DNA of 64,000 nucleotides from Antedon mediterranea (GCF_964355755.1 NC_092677.1:19316101-19380100); one strand, 5' to 3'. Positions 1 through 10,654 are shown, counted from the first letter of the stretch. Notes: generated from the sequence alone by a model not told the origin. Numbers and translations are program-made.

Positions 1-154
1 ATAATTCGTAGCCTAAACAATAAATTGTTTGTCAACTTGTAAACCATTGTTTCATCCCTTCGCTTTATTAAAAATTTACAGAATCGTCCCACATATTAAA
101 TTGTTATTTTAAAGAATTCTTACAGACATAGTTTTACCTTATTTTTTACCTTAT

Positions 155-509
155 GAGTGAGTGAGTGGCCGAGCGGTTAAGACAGTGGAACCGTAATTAA
201 GTAGCCATAACATCGGCAAGGGTTCGAGGCTCACTCGCTCCATGGTTCTGGTGGTAGAACGAGACTTCTCGGATAAGGACTATAAACCGTAGGTCCAGTG
301 TACACATAGCTCATGCGCACTTTAAAGAACCTAGTACATCTTTCAAGACGAGTAGGGGGTTACTCCGGTGTACTAGTCCACACAAACACAGCCACTGTCA
401 CACACAGCCACTGTGCAAATTGGGACTGGGCCGTTTTAGAGGTGTTTACCACCTGTTGGTCCAGATCCTTCACTAACTGAGTTAGTGAGAAGTCGAATAA
501 ATAAATAAA
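155..509 (+). repeat. tRNA-derived SINE
   Basis: The head has a tRNA-like A box (TGGCCGAGCGG, 166-176) and B box (GGTTCGAGGC, 221-230) with a degraded cloverleaf; the A box is of Leu/Ser type. A non-tRNA body follows at about 250-490, then an AATAAATAAATAAA-like 3' end. Body pieces such as GGACTATAAACCG resemble what I remember of the MetaSINE core; that family call is inference. No open reading frame is expected. Confidence 0.7.
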
Positions 510-684
510 AAACCTTCATTGCTACCTTAATCACTCGAGCAACTGCACATGGAAACCATCTTTCCCAGCAAATCAATGTATTGCTTCTTGCGCTTTATGG
601 TTATATCTGTGTTATCAAGTTCAAGAGAAGTACACATTTCTTGCAACATTGGCAAAGAGAATCTGGAGAGTTTTTCTTGAGCTT

Positions 685-1930
685 TCAGTTCACAAATATT
701 ATGCTTTCAAACATTATTGGATGCTGCAAGCCTATTGTGTCCAGTACGGTTTGCGACAAAAGTTGAATTTCTCTTTCCTTTTCCGTTTTTGAATCGTCTC
801 CATTTTCTTCGACTTCGTCACCATCTTCATTACTATCGTAATCATCATCTTCGTCATCATCATCATCATCATGAACGGCTGCATCTGTCCTCCTTTTTTT
901 AGCCAAGTGTGAGAAAAAACTTGCAATCTGCTGTTAAAAAATCAGTCTTGCTACTAAATAGATGTGAACCATCGCTGTGCCTGGCCGATCTCATCTCTCG
1001 TGAGACATCACATGGATCAGCTTTCTGTCCCGTCTGCTCTCCAGCGTCAAAAACATCAATAAGGTAGGTTTTCTGTGGTACAGAAAATCGGGTTTTTTTT
1101 GCAGAGGACTTTAACGCCCAGCCCATTTGCAGTTTGGGGCCAATGTCAAACCGTGGCAAATCGTTGGTTCTTGTTGGTTCTGGATTTTTAGAAGTACCCT
1201 CTTCTAGTTGTGTTGATTAATTTCATTGCCCTGTCATAAAGTGTTTCATGTTCTAGTGCGTTCTTGTGATTTTCATAATCTAAGTGTTTCTCTAGGTAAG
1301 AGTACCTCTGATATGACCTAATGCAACCTTGTTCGCGACAAAAGAACAGTTTGCTGAGGGTGCCAGGACTTTCTTCTCTTTCTATTTGTTCGTCGTCATT
1401 TATATCAGCTTGTTCTTCATGAGATGTCTTGGCTTGTATTCTTGCTTTTACTGCAATAGATGATACTTGATTTATTTTAATCAGACGTTGTATCTTGGTT
1501 ATGAATTAAATTGGGTAGCTTCGAAGGCACACAGAATTTACTCAAAAGTAGATTTTGTCCTGCACCAACACCATACGCCATCCACACCTTCATGGACCTG
1601 CTTCCATACTCTATGTTGTTGATTTGACTCACGCCTTTATTTCTATTTCCCTGCTGCACAAATAGTACCACTCACTATCGATGCCCGTAAACCTAAACAT
1701 GTATCTGTGTGCAGCGATTTCCTTCTGGCATGCTTGTAAAGGTAGGACTTCAGTGCTCTGTTTGCGGTCTTTTCTATCAAATCCACGTCACAAGCTCCGC
1801 CGACAACCGATTTAAAAGAACATGAAATCTCCATTTTGTTTGAACTTAAAGCCATCAGACAATAATTATATATAAGAATTATTTTCAACACGTCTTTACA
1901 TTGTAAGACATAAACTAAAATGGATAACAA
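685..1930 (-). pseudogene. broken C2H2 zinc-finger gene, repetitive-element type
   Basis: Read on the minus strand, one protein-like sequence runs through several frames. Order: an N-terminal block (1930-1643); a block ending GSRSMKVWMAYGVGAG (about 1580); an acidic linker; a C2H2 finger at about 1340-1250 (FFCREQGCIRSYQRYSYLEK then H-x5-H); the block GWALKSSAKKTRFS (about 1110) with a conserved-looking RFS...QKTYL...F..GE.TG.K.DP pattern; then LAKKRRTDAA and an acid-rich tail of D and E (900-685). Frame changes occur near 1645, 1500, 1160 and 910, and a stop follows the finger. I recall similar multi-copy zinc-finger proteins in marine invertebrate genomes, probably element-borne. That is memory, and I cannot name the family. 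The direction and the finger are clear; the breaks make a functional product unlikely. Confidence 0.6.
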
Positions 1931-3077
1931 ATCTGTTCCGTTGTCAACGTCAATGAAGATCGTTATCTATCGAATATACGCAGTAAAGTGTTTTGTCTAC
2001 TGTGGCTAATGTTTTGAAACATTCTCGTTGAGTAAGTTCGACCAGGTTCGACAAACAGGAAAACGATAACAAGTTAAAAACAATTTATTTTTCAGTTTTA
2101 TCCTATAAACTACGAGAGGATGGAATAATTTATAATAATGTGGTTTGACAAAGAATAAGCGAGTGATTTTTAGTTAATTGCTTAATTTCGTATATTGGTT
2201 AGTAATTGAAATGTTACCAGAAACGTATTTTTAGTTTGTGTTTAAATTGCAACTTATTTCAAAATTTATCTTTCAGTTTGTTTCTCGTAATAAAAGTTTG
2301 GCTTAATTCGACTTAGATTGCTAAATAGAGAACAATAGGTACATCTGATTGATCTTGCCGACAGATAAAATCTTTGAATTTCTTATAACTTTGTGGCTCT
2401 GGCGCGGAGCGCAAAATAGTTTCCCCAATTTTTTTTTACTTGATTCATAAATATTAGTATCTAAACTTTAGATTGATGACTTTTTTATTTTACAAAAATT
2501 CGTCGCACATGAAAAAAAAAACGTTTGTTTTTACCCTACTTTTTAAGAGTTTTATATATGCTAATTAGTAATTAATTAGTCAAAATCTTAAAATTTCATC
2601 AAATTTTTTTAAACTTTACTAAATTATTGTCAAGATGCTAGTTAACGTAACTGTAAAATATTAAAATGCTAGGTTGCTACGTTTGGCTTCCAGAGGCTGT
2701 TAAACTTAATGTAAATTATACACCAAAAATTAACAAAATTGGCCGAAAATCGTTATTTTTCGATTTTCTCGAAAACTAAGCGATATTTTACCAAACAGTC
2801 TACACATCAGGTTTACTTACATCAAGGTCTACCAATGTGCAAAATATGAGCCAATTCGAAATTTTGACCCTTGCCACCTAATGTTTGATTTTTAGTGACT
2901 GGCTCTCTTAAATTTGTAACTTAAAAACTGGTAATATCTGAGTTAATGTTATGTAGATTATTCATTGTACTGAATGTGATAGCACCATCACTCTTGATAA
3001 ACAGTCTTTTTGCATGATTACATGGTCAAGAGATATAATCTGTAAAGGTTATGATACCCCAACACGTAATACATTAT
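1931..3077. other. AT-rich gene-free stretch
   Basis: I see no supportable gene, RNA or repeat here; only short frames, homopolymer runs and AT-rich sequence. Confidence 0.6.
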
Positions 3078-3140
3078 TCTTTATATAACACACCTAAGTA
3101 GATCATTGCCATTTAATTGCAGGATTGTGGGTGCGGATAT
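3078..3140 (+). repeat. fragment of dispersed repeat family A
   Basis: The block beginning ATAACACACCTAA and containing GGATTGTGGG recurs at 11283-11343 and, inverted, at 19412-19480. It looks like one end of a non-autonomous DNA transposon. Confidence 0.45.
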
Positions 3141-3403
3141 TCAATAAATATCCTAGCTAGTGTAGTAATTCATTTATCAATGTTCATCACCTTACAAGAT
3201 AGGTTTTTATTTATTTCACAAGCATCCAACAGTGAGTACAAACTCGCCAATCACAGGATGGATAAGTTATTTAAGTTATAATCCATCTCAGACCTGTCAA
3301 CCATGAGAAATTTGGAAGATTGAGCTTTTGAGTGCCAAAGGCACAAACTCTGTCTCGGACCAGAGGGACGCCAAAGACCCCTCCCTGTGGAAGCTTTCGC
3401 TTC
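3141..3403. other. unremarkable sequence before the LTR element
   Basis: No gene or clear repeat recognised. Confidence 0.5.
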
Positions 3404-3408
3404 AATGG

Positions 3409-3541
3409 TGTCACATATGTTCTGTTAATATGCTAATTATATTTGTTTGTTATTTGCTAATTATGCAAACTATGTTACGCTCGGTGAATTAATAAAACAG
3501 TTGAATTAAAAGAACCGTGTTGAAGAGTCGCACTTGTAATA
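3409..3541 (+). repeat. 5' LTR of the Ty3/gypsy element
   Basis: It matches 5059-5196 closely, for example GTTCTGTTAATATGCTAATT and GCTCGGTGAATTAATAAAAC, with a few substitutions and a 5-bp length difference near the start. It is directly preceded by the AATGG duplication. The AATAAA at about 3490 could serve as the polyadenylation signal. Confidence 0.85.
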
Positions 3542-3559
3542 ATTACACTTGTAAAAGTT

Positions 3560-4503
3560 GTTGATCATGATGCCCAACCCCTTGAACAGTTGAAATATAG
3601 GGTGCATAGTCTAGACGAAATATTGCCCATGAGTAAAGCAAGAATTGAAAAAGCAATACGAGCTACACAGGCAGATCTAACATGCAAAAACGGGTGGCCT
3701 AAACATAGATGGAGTGCACTGGAGAAAGTTAGGCAGTATTGGCATCTTCGTGATGAGATACATGAAATTGATGGTCTTGTGTTTTTAGGTGAGAAGTTGA
3801 TTGTTCCTACCAAATGAGAGCAGATATGCTGAATAAAATTCATGAAAGTCACTATGAGATGGAGAAGTGTAAGGCGAGGGCCAGGTCTATTATGTATTGG
3901 CCAGGTATGACCAACGATATAGAATCAGCAGTGTCAAGATGCCCTGTTTGTGTAAAGTTCATGCGTAGAAATCAACGGTAGCCGATGATTCCACATAAAG
4001 TTCCTATGAGATCATGGGCTAAGCTGGGCGCGGATATATTTACATTCGCTGGCAGAGATCATCTTATTGTAGTTGACTATTTTTCCAAATACCCTGAAGT
4101 AGTTACACTCACTAGCAAAACGGCTGGAGCGATCATCAAAAAATTGAAATCCATATTCTCAAGACATGGCATCCCTGAAACATTAATGACTCATAACATG
4201 CCGTTTGCTAGCTACGAGTTCAAATAGTTTGCTAACCAGTGGGGGTTCGCTTTAGTGACGTCCAGTCCGACATATGCCAGAAGTAATGGGCAAGTTGAAC
4301 GTTTCGTCCAAACCATTAAGCAACTCAATGATCAGGGAAGTGATTTTTATCTTGCTCTACTAGACTATCGTGATACACCAATTGCAGGGTTGAATTGTTC
4401 TCCTGCTCAGTTGTTGATGAGCAGAAAGTTAAGGTCAACACTTCCAGTCACACATACATTGCTGCAACTACAAGTTAGAGCTAGAGATTACCTTCAGTCA
4501 TGA
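3560..4503 (+). pseudogene. Ty3/gypsy integrase, inactivated
   Basis: Successive frames give an N-terminal HHCC zinc-binding segment (IHESHYEMEKCK, then CPVC, about 3838-3950), the core start GADIFTFAGRDHLIVVDYFS with the first catalytic Asp (about 4028-4085), and SNGQVERF with the catalytic Glu (about 4274). The second catalytic Asp is replaced: TLMTHNMPF stands where TLxSDNGPxF is normal. In-frame stops at 3979 and 4225 and a stop before the zinc segment (about 3817) split it. It copies the end of pol and would need a partner element for movement. No restored reading is offered. Confidence 0.8.
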
Positions 4504-4856
4504 CAAAATATTATGATCGTGGTACACGTGTATTGACAAAATTAAGAAAAGGGGACAATGTGAGAATATTGAAAGGACGGCAATGGGAACCTGCTGTTGT
4601 GGCTAAGGAACATGAGCTACCCCGTTCATATGTTTGATGACCGAAGATGGAACGTCGTACAGACGGAATCGACAACATTTATTAAACACTCAACAACCGG
4701 ATACTTTGCAGAAGGGTGTACCAACTTTGCAGAAGGTACCAGATGTGATCGTGTTAGTCGTCCACCGGATCGATTGGATTATAAATAAATGTATCAATAG
4801 TTAACTTCATTTTATGTTTATTTTGCAGATATCATGTTTATTTTTCAAACCATCCT

Positions 4857-4920
4857 AATAATAATGTATGAACATATGAATGTGATCTAATAATAATGTA
4901 TGAACATATGAATGTGATCT
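4857..4920. repeat. 32-bp tandem duplication
   Basis: Two identical 32-bp copies (4857-4888 and 4889-4920) lie in the 3' untranslated part of the gypsy element. Confidence 0.9.
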
Positions 4921-5058
4921 AAGAAACAATTTATGTTTTAAGAAAAGTATTATTATTTATTATGAGAAATGTGATATATTGTGTCTAATTTACTTTTGAT
5001 ATTGATTTTAAAAAAAAGAAGAAAACTTTAGAAATTTATTTTGTTAGAAAAGGGAAGA

Positions 5059-5196
5059 TGTCACATACAGTATGTTCTGTTAATATGCTAATTATATTTG
5101 TTTGTTATTTGCTAATTATGCAAACTACGTTACGCTCGGTGAATTAATAAAACAGTTGAATTAAAAGAACCATCTTGACGAGTCGCACTTGTAATA
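5059..5196 (+). repeat. 3' LTR of the Ty3/gypsy element
   Basis: Pairs with 3409-3541. It begins directly after the polypurine tract and is followed by the AATGG target duplication (5197-5201). Confidence 0.85.
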
Positions 5197-5324
5197 AATG
5201 GCATCTAATCAATAATAATCAGTTTAAGTAGCTTAAACAATTTCCTTAGTAAATAGAAAATGTGGCATAATATAAACAGTAACATTCAAAATGGCACTGG
5301 ATCAGAACATTTTTGGAGAGTGAT

Positions 5325-5460
5325 AATGTACTAATTTAGACCGAAAAAGCACATAAATTAACTTTAGCTTGTTTCTATAATTTTAATTAATTGTAATGGG
5401 AACAACTATACAAGACATGTATATCAGTTTTAGGCTAGATAAACATGCTGTTGACATAAT
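5325..5460 (+). repeat. fragment of dispersed repeat family A
   Basis: The blocks ACTAATTTAGACCGAAAAAGC and GGGAACAACTATACAAGA match the copies at 11465-11570 and, inverted, 19195-19295. Confidence 0.4.
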
Positions 5461-5486
5461 TCACAGTAGGTGTATTACAAAAAAGT

Positions 5487-5585
5487 AATGAATGTTTTAT
5501 ATTCATACAATGGGGCAAATAATTTCATTTCGATCATCTTTCACCTCATGAAATTATTTGCCCTATTGCACAAAAACATTCATTA
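5487..5585. repeat. 99-bp inverted repeat (hairpin)
   Basis: GGGGCAAATAATTTCAT (about 5512-5526) is mirrored by ATGAAATTATTTGCCC (about 5548-5563), and AATGAATGTTTT by AAAACATTCATT. The whole can fold into one hairpin; it may be a small fold-back element. Confidence 0.65.
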
Positions 5586-5757
5586 TTTGTATAATCAACC
5601 GTACACGGTAGAAGTAATTCTTCCTGGTTTCAACTAAGTTGACCGTTTGTGGCGATAGCCATTTTAGTTTTTACTCGGGGTACCCGAGTCGAGGACTTAC
5701 TCATTTTCTCCTCCTCCATCTGGACACTATTGAGTAAAAAGTGCGATTTTTAAAGTA

Positions 5758-5851
5758 CTACTCCTCCATTATTAGTTGTAGTATTGAGCTGGGATTTGGC
5801 ATGAATATACTACAGGGACATGTCCTCAAAGCTATAGAGCCGGATTTTTAA
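5758..5851 (+). repeat. direct repeat, copy 1 of 2
   Basis: The block from ACTCCTCC through GTAGTATTGAGCT to GAGCCGGATTTTT recurs at 7032-7123, outside the tRNA-like units. The cluster between them therefore looks like a duplicated and rearranged segment. Confidence 0.8.
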
Positions 5852-5852
5852 T

Positions 5853-6120
5853 TTTTTGTTAATTAATTTGTTTAATTAAGAAGCCACAATGTGTGACACA
5901 CACCACAGCGTTATGTAGTTATATGGTTATATGCGGCTTCTTGGCGTAGTGGTTATCACGTTTGCTTAACACGCAGAAGGTACCTGGTTCGAGCCCGGAC
6001 GAAACCTTTTTTTTTAAACTTTATGGTGAAAAGTACTGTATACGCAATATGATAATTATACACAGTATATCTTATTTTTATTATTTTTTTAAATACTTAT
6101 TTTGTGTAATCGGTAATTAT
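5853..6120 (+). repeat. tRNA-Val-derived repeat unit, copy 1
   Basis: The unit holds a leader (TTGTTAATTAATTTGTTTAA...), a GTGTGACACACACCACAGCG block, the tRNA-like segment, a T run and an AT-rich tail (ATGATAATTATACACAGTAT). The same order recurs from about 6370, where the tail is pushed to 6960 by an insertion. Confidence 0.75.
5935..6006 (+). tRNA. tRNA-Val(AAC)-like, pseudo-tRNA or SINE head
   Basis: A 72-nt sequence with the A-box region TGGCGTAGTGGTTATCACG, the anticodon loop TTAACAC (AAC at 5968-5970) on a 5-bp stem, and the B box GGTTCGAGCCC. Eight or more T follow. The acceptor stem has two mismatches. It closely resembles animal tRNA-Val(AAC) but sits inside a repeated unit, so it is probably a retroposed copy. 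Confidence 0.55.
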
Positions 6121-6222
6121 CACTTTTACACATGTTTATTTTTCTTTGTGCTTATTACCATATTTATTTGTAATTTAAATGGATTAAAAAACTTTCTGTA
6201 ACCCACATTTTTAGTGTAAGTG

Positions 6223-6293
6223 GGTTTCGTAGTGTAGTGATTGTCAAGTCTGCTTAACACGCAGAAGGTCCCGGTTAGAGCCCTGGCGAAACC
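6223..6293 (+). tRNA. tRNA-Val(AAC)-like copy 2, damaged T arm
   Basis: The acceptor strands GGTTTCG and CGAAACC pair perfectly and the anticodon AAC (6256-6258) is kept. The B box is changed to GGTTAGAGCC and the T arm is short, so function is doubtful. Confidence 0.5.
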
Positions 6294-6327
6294 TATTTTT
6301 CTTTAACTTTAACTGTATACGTCTGTA

Positions 6328-6372
6328 TACAGCTTCTTTCTCTGTACCCCGAGTATTGCACATTCGTGCTTT
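6328..6372 (+). repeat. 45-bp direct repeat, copy 1 of 2
   Basis: TACAGCTTCTTT...CTGTACCCCGAGTATTGC recurs at 7233-7277 with one difference or so. Confidence 0.8.
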
Positions 6373-6444
6373 TTTGTTAATTAATTTGTTTAATTAGGAA
6401 GCCACAATGTGTGACACACACCACAGCGCTATGTAGTTATATGC

Positions 6445-6519
6445 GGCTTGTTGGCGTAGTGGTTATCACGTTTACTTAAAAACACGCAGAAGGTACCTGG
6501 TTCGAGCCCGGGCGAAACC
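6445..6519 (+). tRNA. tRNA-Val-like copy 3, insertion in anticodon loop
   Basis: Same as copy 1 but with extra A residues in the anticodon loop (ACTTAAAAACACG) and an acceptor mismatch. The B box GGTTCGAGCCC is intact and a T run follows. It is a pseudo-tRNA. Confidence 0.5.
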
Positions 6520-6553
6520 TTTTTTTTTTAACTTTATGGTGAAAAGTAGTGTA

Positions 6554-6958
6554 TAAGATAAGATAAGATAACTTTTATTGATCCTCAAAAAGGAAATTCA
6601 TTGCTCATCATAATAACAAAGAACACACAATAAAAACAAATATAGCATAAAACCATTCTTATAAAAACATCTAAAAAATTACAAGATACAATTATCTTCT
6701 TGACTTCCTGTTGTACTAGATGATACCGGAGGGAATAAAGGATTTAGCAAATCGATTTGTTTTCACACTGAGGAGCCTCAATCTACCACTTGGATTAAGT
6801 TGGTCTATGATTACTTTGTGGAGAGGATGAGAGGCATCCGACTCAATGCGTTCGAAATCTTTCTGGAGGTGTTCTAGGTGCACATCGGTAAAGGAAGGCA
6901 GTTCCAGACCAATCATTTTACCAGCCCGACGGATGAAAGTTTCAAGGCGTCCCTTACA
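6554..6958 (-). mobile_element. 5'-truncated LINE 3' end (CR1/RTE-like)
   Basis: On the minus strand an 81-residue frame (6961-6716) ends with LHKVIIDQLNPSGRLRLLSV then KTNRFAKSFIPSGII. This matches the familiar C-terminal pattern HPLHxxFxLLPSGRRYR...KTNRxxxSFIPSAI of non-LTR polymerases. The 3' end is a (TTATC)n-like tail at 6554-6580. It lies inside the second tRNA-Val-derived unit, so it inserted after that unit was duplicated. Confidence 0.75.
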
Positions 6959-7031
6959 CAATATGATAATTATACACAGTATATCTTATTTTTATTATTT
7001 TTTTAAATATTTATTTTGTGTAATCGGTAAA

Positions 7032-7123
7032 TACTCCTCCCTTTCGTTGTAGTATTGAGCTCGGATTTAGCATGAATATACTACAGGGACATGTCCTCAA
7101 AGCTATAGAGCCGGATTTTTTAA
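7032..7123 (+). repeat. direct repeat, copy 2 of 2
   Basis: Second copy of the 5758-5851 block. Confidence 0.8.
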
Positions 7124-7232
7124 TTTCATACCGGATGCAGCCATATCACGTCTCGAAGATGGTACCGTATAGCCGTATTTGGTAGCGCGGTTATTGATGT
7201 GTATGTTACGTTACATCCGGTCTTTACGTCAT

Positions 7233-7277
7233 TACAGCTTCTTTCGCTGTACCCCGAGTATTGCACATTCGTGCTTG
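7233..7277 (+). repeat. 45-bp direct repeat, copy 2 of 2
   Basis: Second copy of the 6328-6372 block. Confidence 0.8.
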
Positions 7278-7279
7278 TT

Positions 7280-9264
7280 TGTTTATTTTCGGACCGCGCG
7301 TGTGAAGGTACAGTAGTTAGCAAAATAAAAATTATACTGCAAATTAATAAAGATCAAATTAAATATATTCATAAAGTATATTGTGAGGAATAGTATATAA
7401 AATTACATCGGGAGAACTGATAAGAGCTTTTGTTTGAAATCGAGAGAAGCAGAGTTGTTGAGTAAGCTGGCAGGAATAACTGTGGGCTATCTGTGTCCCA
7501 TTAGGACCATGGGATACGTCGGTCTATAATGTCTTCCTTCTTAGGCCGAAACGGCCTACTTTGTTGCGGAAATTAGATGATTAAACTAAATAATGTATTA
7601 ATTATACCAATTAGGATGGTATTTATTTGAATAAACGCCCAACACCTCCCCAATAAAACATCAATTAAAATAATAATAATAAACCATCTAATAAACACCC
7701 ATCCACATTTTTACACACAATTTTGTATTATATTTATAACACAATTATACTATTTGTAGTAGAATTCATCGGACTGTTAGCTAAAATTTACCAAGCATTT
7801 GATTTCGAATATCAAGCATTTCAATACTGGTAACCGACCGAAACTGTCCCAGCAAGAACGTCCTTCTAAAACATTTTTACCAGAGTCATTATCATTCCAA
7901 GAACCATCATCTACACTTCCTAGAGAGGAAGTCTAGTTTGCATAATGAATGTTATAATAAGATTTTAGCATTATATAATTCTTGTTTTATTTATGTGTTT
8001 AATTGTATAGTAGATTTTTAGCTTAAATCTTTTATATGTGGTTTTATTTAATCATCTTTATTATTATTACACATGTGCTTTAAAGGTATTAATGTAAATT
8101 TAAAGATACTAGATGGCACGCTCGCTTCGCTCGCGTACCATCTAGGGGTGCTCACAGATGGTTCTCGAATACAGTAGAATCCACGGACGGGGACTTTTTT
8201 GGGACACTAAACAAAAACGGAAGTGTCCCCCTAATTGGGGTATTCAGAAATAGAGACAACAAAACCAATACTGGATTCCATAAAGGACAATTAATTTATG
8301 TGGATTAAAGAAATTAGGGAGAAATGGAAATGTATGTACGGGAATTGGGCGGCGGCACGTGGTGGTGGTGATGGAACCGCAGTAATAAAGTTGATTGTAT
8401 TTATATTATAAGAACCAAACTAAATAAATAGACCTAGACATTCTGCGAAATGGAAATCGGAAATTCAAGCTCCTATTCAGTGAAAAATTAAACTGTAGTC
8501 TACCTAAATATTTAGGGCAAATCATCGGTTGTGGTGTTGAACTTCCTGTAAACATTTGTGTGAACCAAACTGGGTCGAATTTCTGTCATGAGTACTGATT
8601 TGTTGGCCTGTGATTTATGACGCCCAAGGGATCTATCTAGACTTATTTTTTAGAATAATGTACGTACCTGTCAGATACAATTGTCTTGTGTCGTATAATA
8701 AATAAGTACTGTAATAGTTACTGAAGTTACTATTACAATCTCGTCAATGAAAACACGAAAATGTATATGCACTTACTTATGAAAACGTATACAGTATTAT
8801 ACTCAGTTATTGAAACAGTAGGTTTAAAAAAGTTTCGTTTGTCTGTAAAATGATGTAATCAAGCTGTTTACATGAGTCTTAATTTATAAGCACATCAATA
8901 ATAAAATAGTTTATCTATCCTGTAATTGGCGAGATTATGGTCGCTGTTGAATGAAATAAAGCCAATCGGTATCATATTTGTACAGAAACGTTTTCGCGGC
9001 CGAAGGGTGTAACCTAAATTCGTTGTATTATCGTCAAGAACTAACTGTAACTAAACTTACATAGAAAGTAAGGTATCATAAATTTGGCCTTAGCACTCGG
9101 GGGAGTGGCTAAGATGAAGTCCGTGGGACTACTAAATATAAATTGTAATGAACCTCGAGGGACATAAATAGGAATATTTCATGTTTCATTATCAATGTAT
9201 AATAAATAAAAACTGTTTACCGATTCAAATAATAGAAATTGGTTTTTAACATTTTCCGAACCTA
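7280..9264. other. gene-free stretch
   Basis: No gene is supportable. The only clear structure is an imperfect palindrome at 8109-8145 (CTAGATGG...CCATCTAG around CTCGCTTCGCTCGC). The block at 8990-9030 (AACCTAAATTCGTT then ATCGTCAAGAACTAA) is distantly like part of the 1.03-kb element further right. Confidence 0.5.
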
Positions 9265-9618
9265 TTGCAAGTTTATTCTCAAAGGGCCCATATATTTACC
9301 TACCGTATGTGTTAAACCAAGGGCTCATAAATTTACCTACAGTACTTGTGTTAAACCAAACTGGATGTTCCATTCATCGCAAATCAATACATTTGTATAA
9401 TCGTATATTAAATCTATCAAAATAGTATTTTTTAAAGAAAATCGGCCTGTCTTCAACATTATGATGGTGTACTCTAGCAATCTATCAAAATAGTATTTTT
9501 TAAAGAAAATCGGCCTGTCTTCAACATTATGATGGTGTACTCTAGCTGTTCAACCGGTTTTCAGCTATTAAAAACAATTATCGTAGGAGGAGATAGGAAA
9601 ATGCGAAGCCTCCTCGCT
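9265..9618 (+). repeat. partial copy of the 1.03-kb element
   Basis: It is near-identical to 10074-10385 (from GTTTATTCTCAAAGGGCCC to GCGAAGCCTCCTCGC) but stops there, abutting the start of the full copy. Inside it a 69-bp piece is tandemly doubled (about 9409-9477 and 9478-9546). Confidence 0.8.
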
Positions 9619-10654
9619 ATGTAACATTAGGGTTGAGGGATGGGAAAGCGGATAGGTACAAAGAGGAACAATTTTTAAATATATTCTTTATCCACTGAGT
9701 AACGAAATATTTTGTTCATGTTTTATAGGCCTATAAATAATATACCTCTAAATACAGTAGGCCTAAAACATTTGCGATTTAATACTTTGTTAAAACTGTC
9801 ACTGTCATAATCGATTGAAATATTAAAGTACATGTCACGATACACCACTACGACGTTTATATTTTTGGTAATTATTAATTAATACAAACGTTGAGAAGGA
9901 ACTGTCAGTATAAAGTTTATTTGTATATCTAACAGTAGAGCCTATCCACAGTCTCAGTAATAAAGTTTATTTGTATATATTTTTATATTACATCTAACAG
10001 TACGAACATTCACAGTAAGAAATGTTCGATTCAAATGAAAAATAGTTAATAGGTATTTACAGTATTGTCAAAGTATTGCAAGTTTATTCTCAAAGGGCCC
10101 ATATATTTACCTACCGTATGTGTTAAACCAAGGGCTCATAAATTTACCTGCAGTACTTGTGTTAAACCGAACTCTGGCAGACTGAGAGATTGGGATGTTC
10201 CATTCATCGCAAATCAATACATTTGTATAATCGTATATTAAATCTATCAAAATAGTATTTTTTAAAGAAAATCGGCCTGTCTTCAACATTATGATGGTGT
10301 ACTCTAGCTGTTCAACCGGTTTTCAGCTATTAAAAACAATTATCGTAGGAGGAGATAGAAAAATGCGAAGCCTCCTCGCATTTTTTTGGCGGGTATTTTT
10401 CAAGATGGACATCCATTAGACAGTGTATACCACGATCGGAAAACACCCCTATTTGGGGCAAATCTTTGAACCTAAATTCGTTTTAATCGTCAATAACTAA
10501 TTATCTAACTCAATTTAATTAGTAAACAGGGTTACATCAGGCGGTTAAAATCAGTACCGAAAGTACGAACCAACTTTACATACCATCGAGTGAAAATTCT
10601 AGAAGTAAGGCGCGATTTACCGAATTTTGCCCTTACGTAAATTTATATATAGAT
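9619..10654 (+). mobile_element. 1.03-kb interspersed element, copy A
   Basis: It aligns along its whole length with 28298-29327, from ATGTAACATTAGGGTTGAGG to TTTATATATAGAT. Flanks differ outside these limits. No long frame, no clear terminal inverted repeat and no target duplication is visible. A small hairpin ATGCGA...TCGCAT followed by T7 lies at about 10363-10388. Probably a non-autonomous transposon of unknown class. Confidence 0.7.

Larger units (their letters stand above)
3409..5196 (+). mobile_element. short, defective Ty3/gypsy LTR retrotransposon
   Basis: Two LTRs of 133 and 138 bp flank 1.5 kb. A 5-bp duplication AATGG (3404-3408 and 5197-5201) borders it exactly, as expected for Ty3/gypsy integrase. 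A polypurine tract (AGAAAAGGGAAGA, 5046-5058) touches the 3' LTR. The inside holds only the end of pol, namely integrase. Gag, protease, reverse transcriptase and most RNase H are absent, so the copy was internally deleted or mobilised in trans. The LTRs start TG and end TA, not CA. The integrase frame has internal stops. Confidence 0.85.
6370..7030 (+). repeat. tRNA-Val-derived repeat unit, copy 2, interrupted
   Basis: It repeats the 5853-6120 unit in the same order, but the tail is split: it reads to GTGTATA (about 6553) and resumes at CAATATGATAATTATACAC (about 6958). A LINE fragment lies between. Confidence 0.75.

Noticed and set aside
581-906. Plus-strand frames opposite the acidic tail
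   Set aside because: They are antisense shadows of the GAT/GAA-rich acidic tail of the minus-strand zinc-finger relic.
8109-8145. Bacterial-type terminator or regulatory palindrome
   Set aside because: Eukaryotic context, imperfect stem and no adjacent gene; noted only as a palindrome.
10363-10388. Intrinsic terminator (hairpin plus T run)
   Set aside because: Resembles one by shape, but it is part of a repeated element in an animal genome, with no gene ending there.
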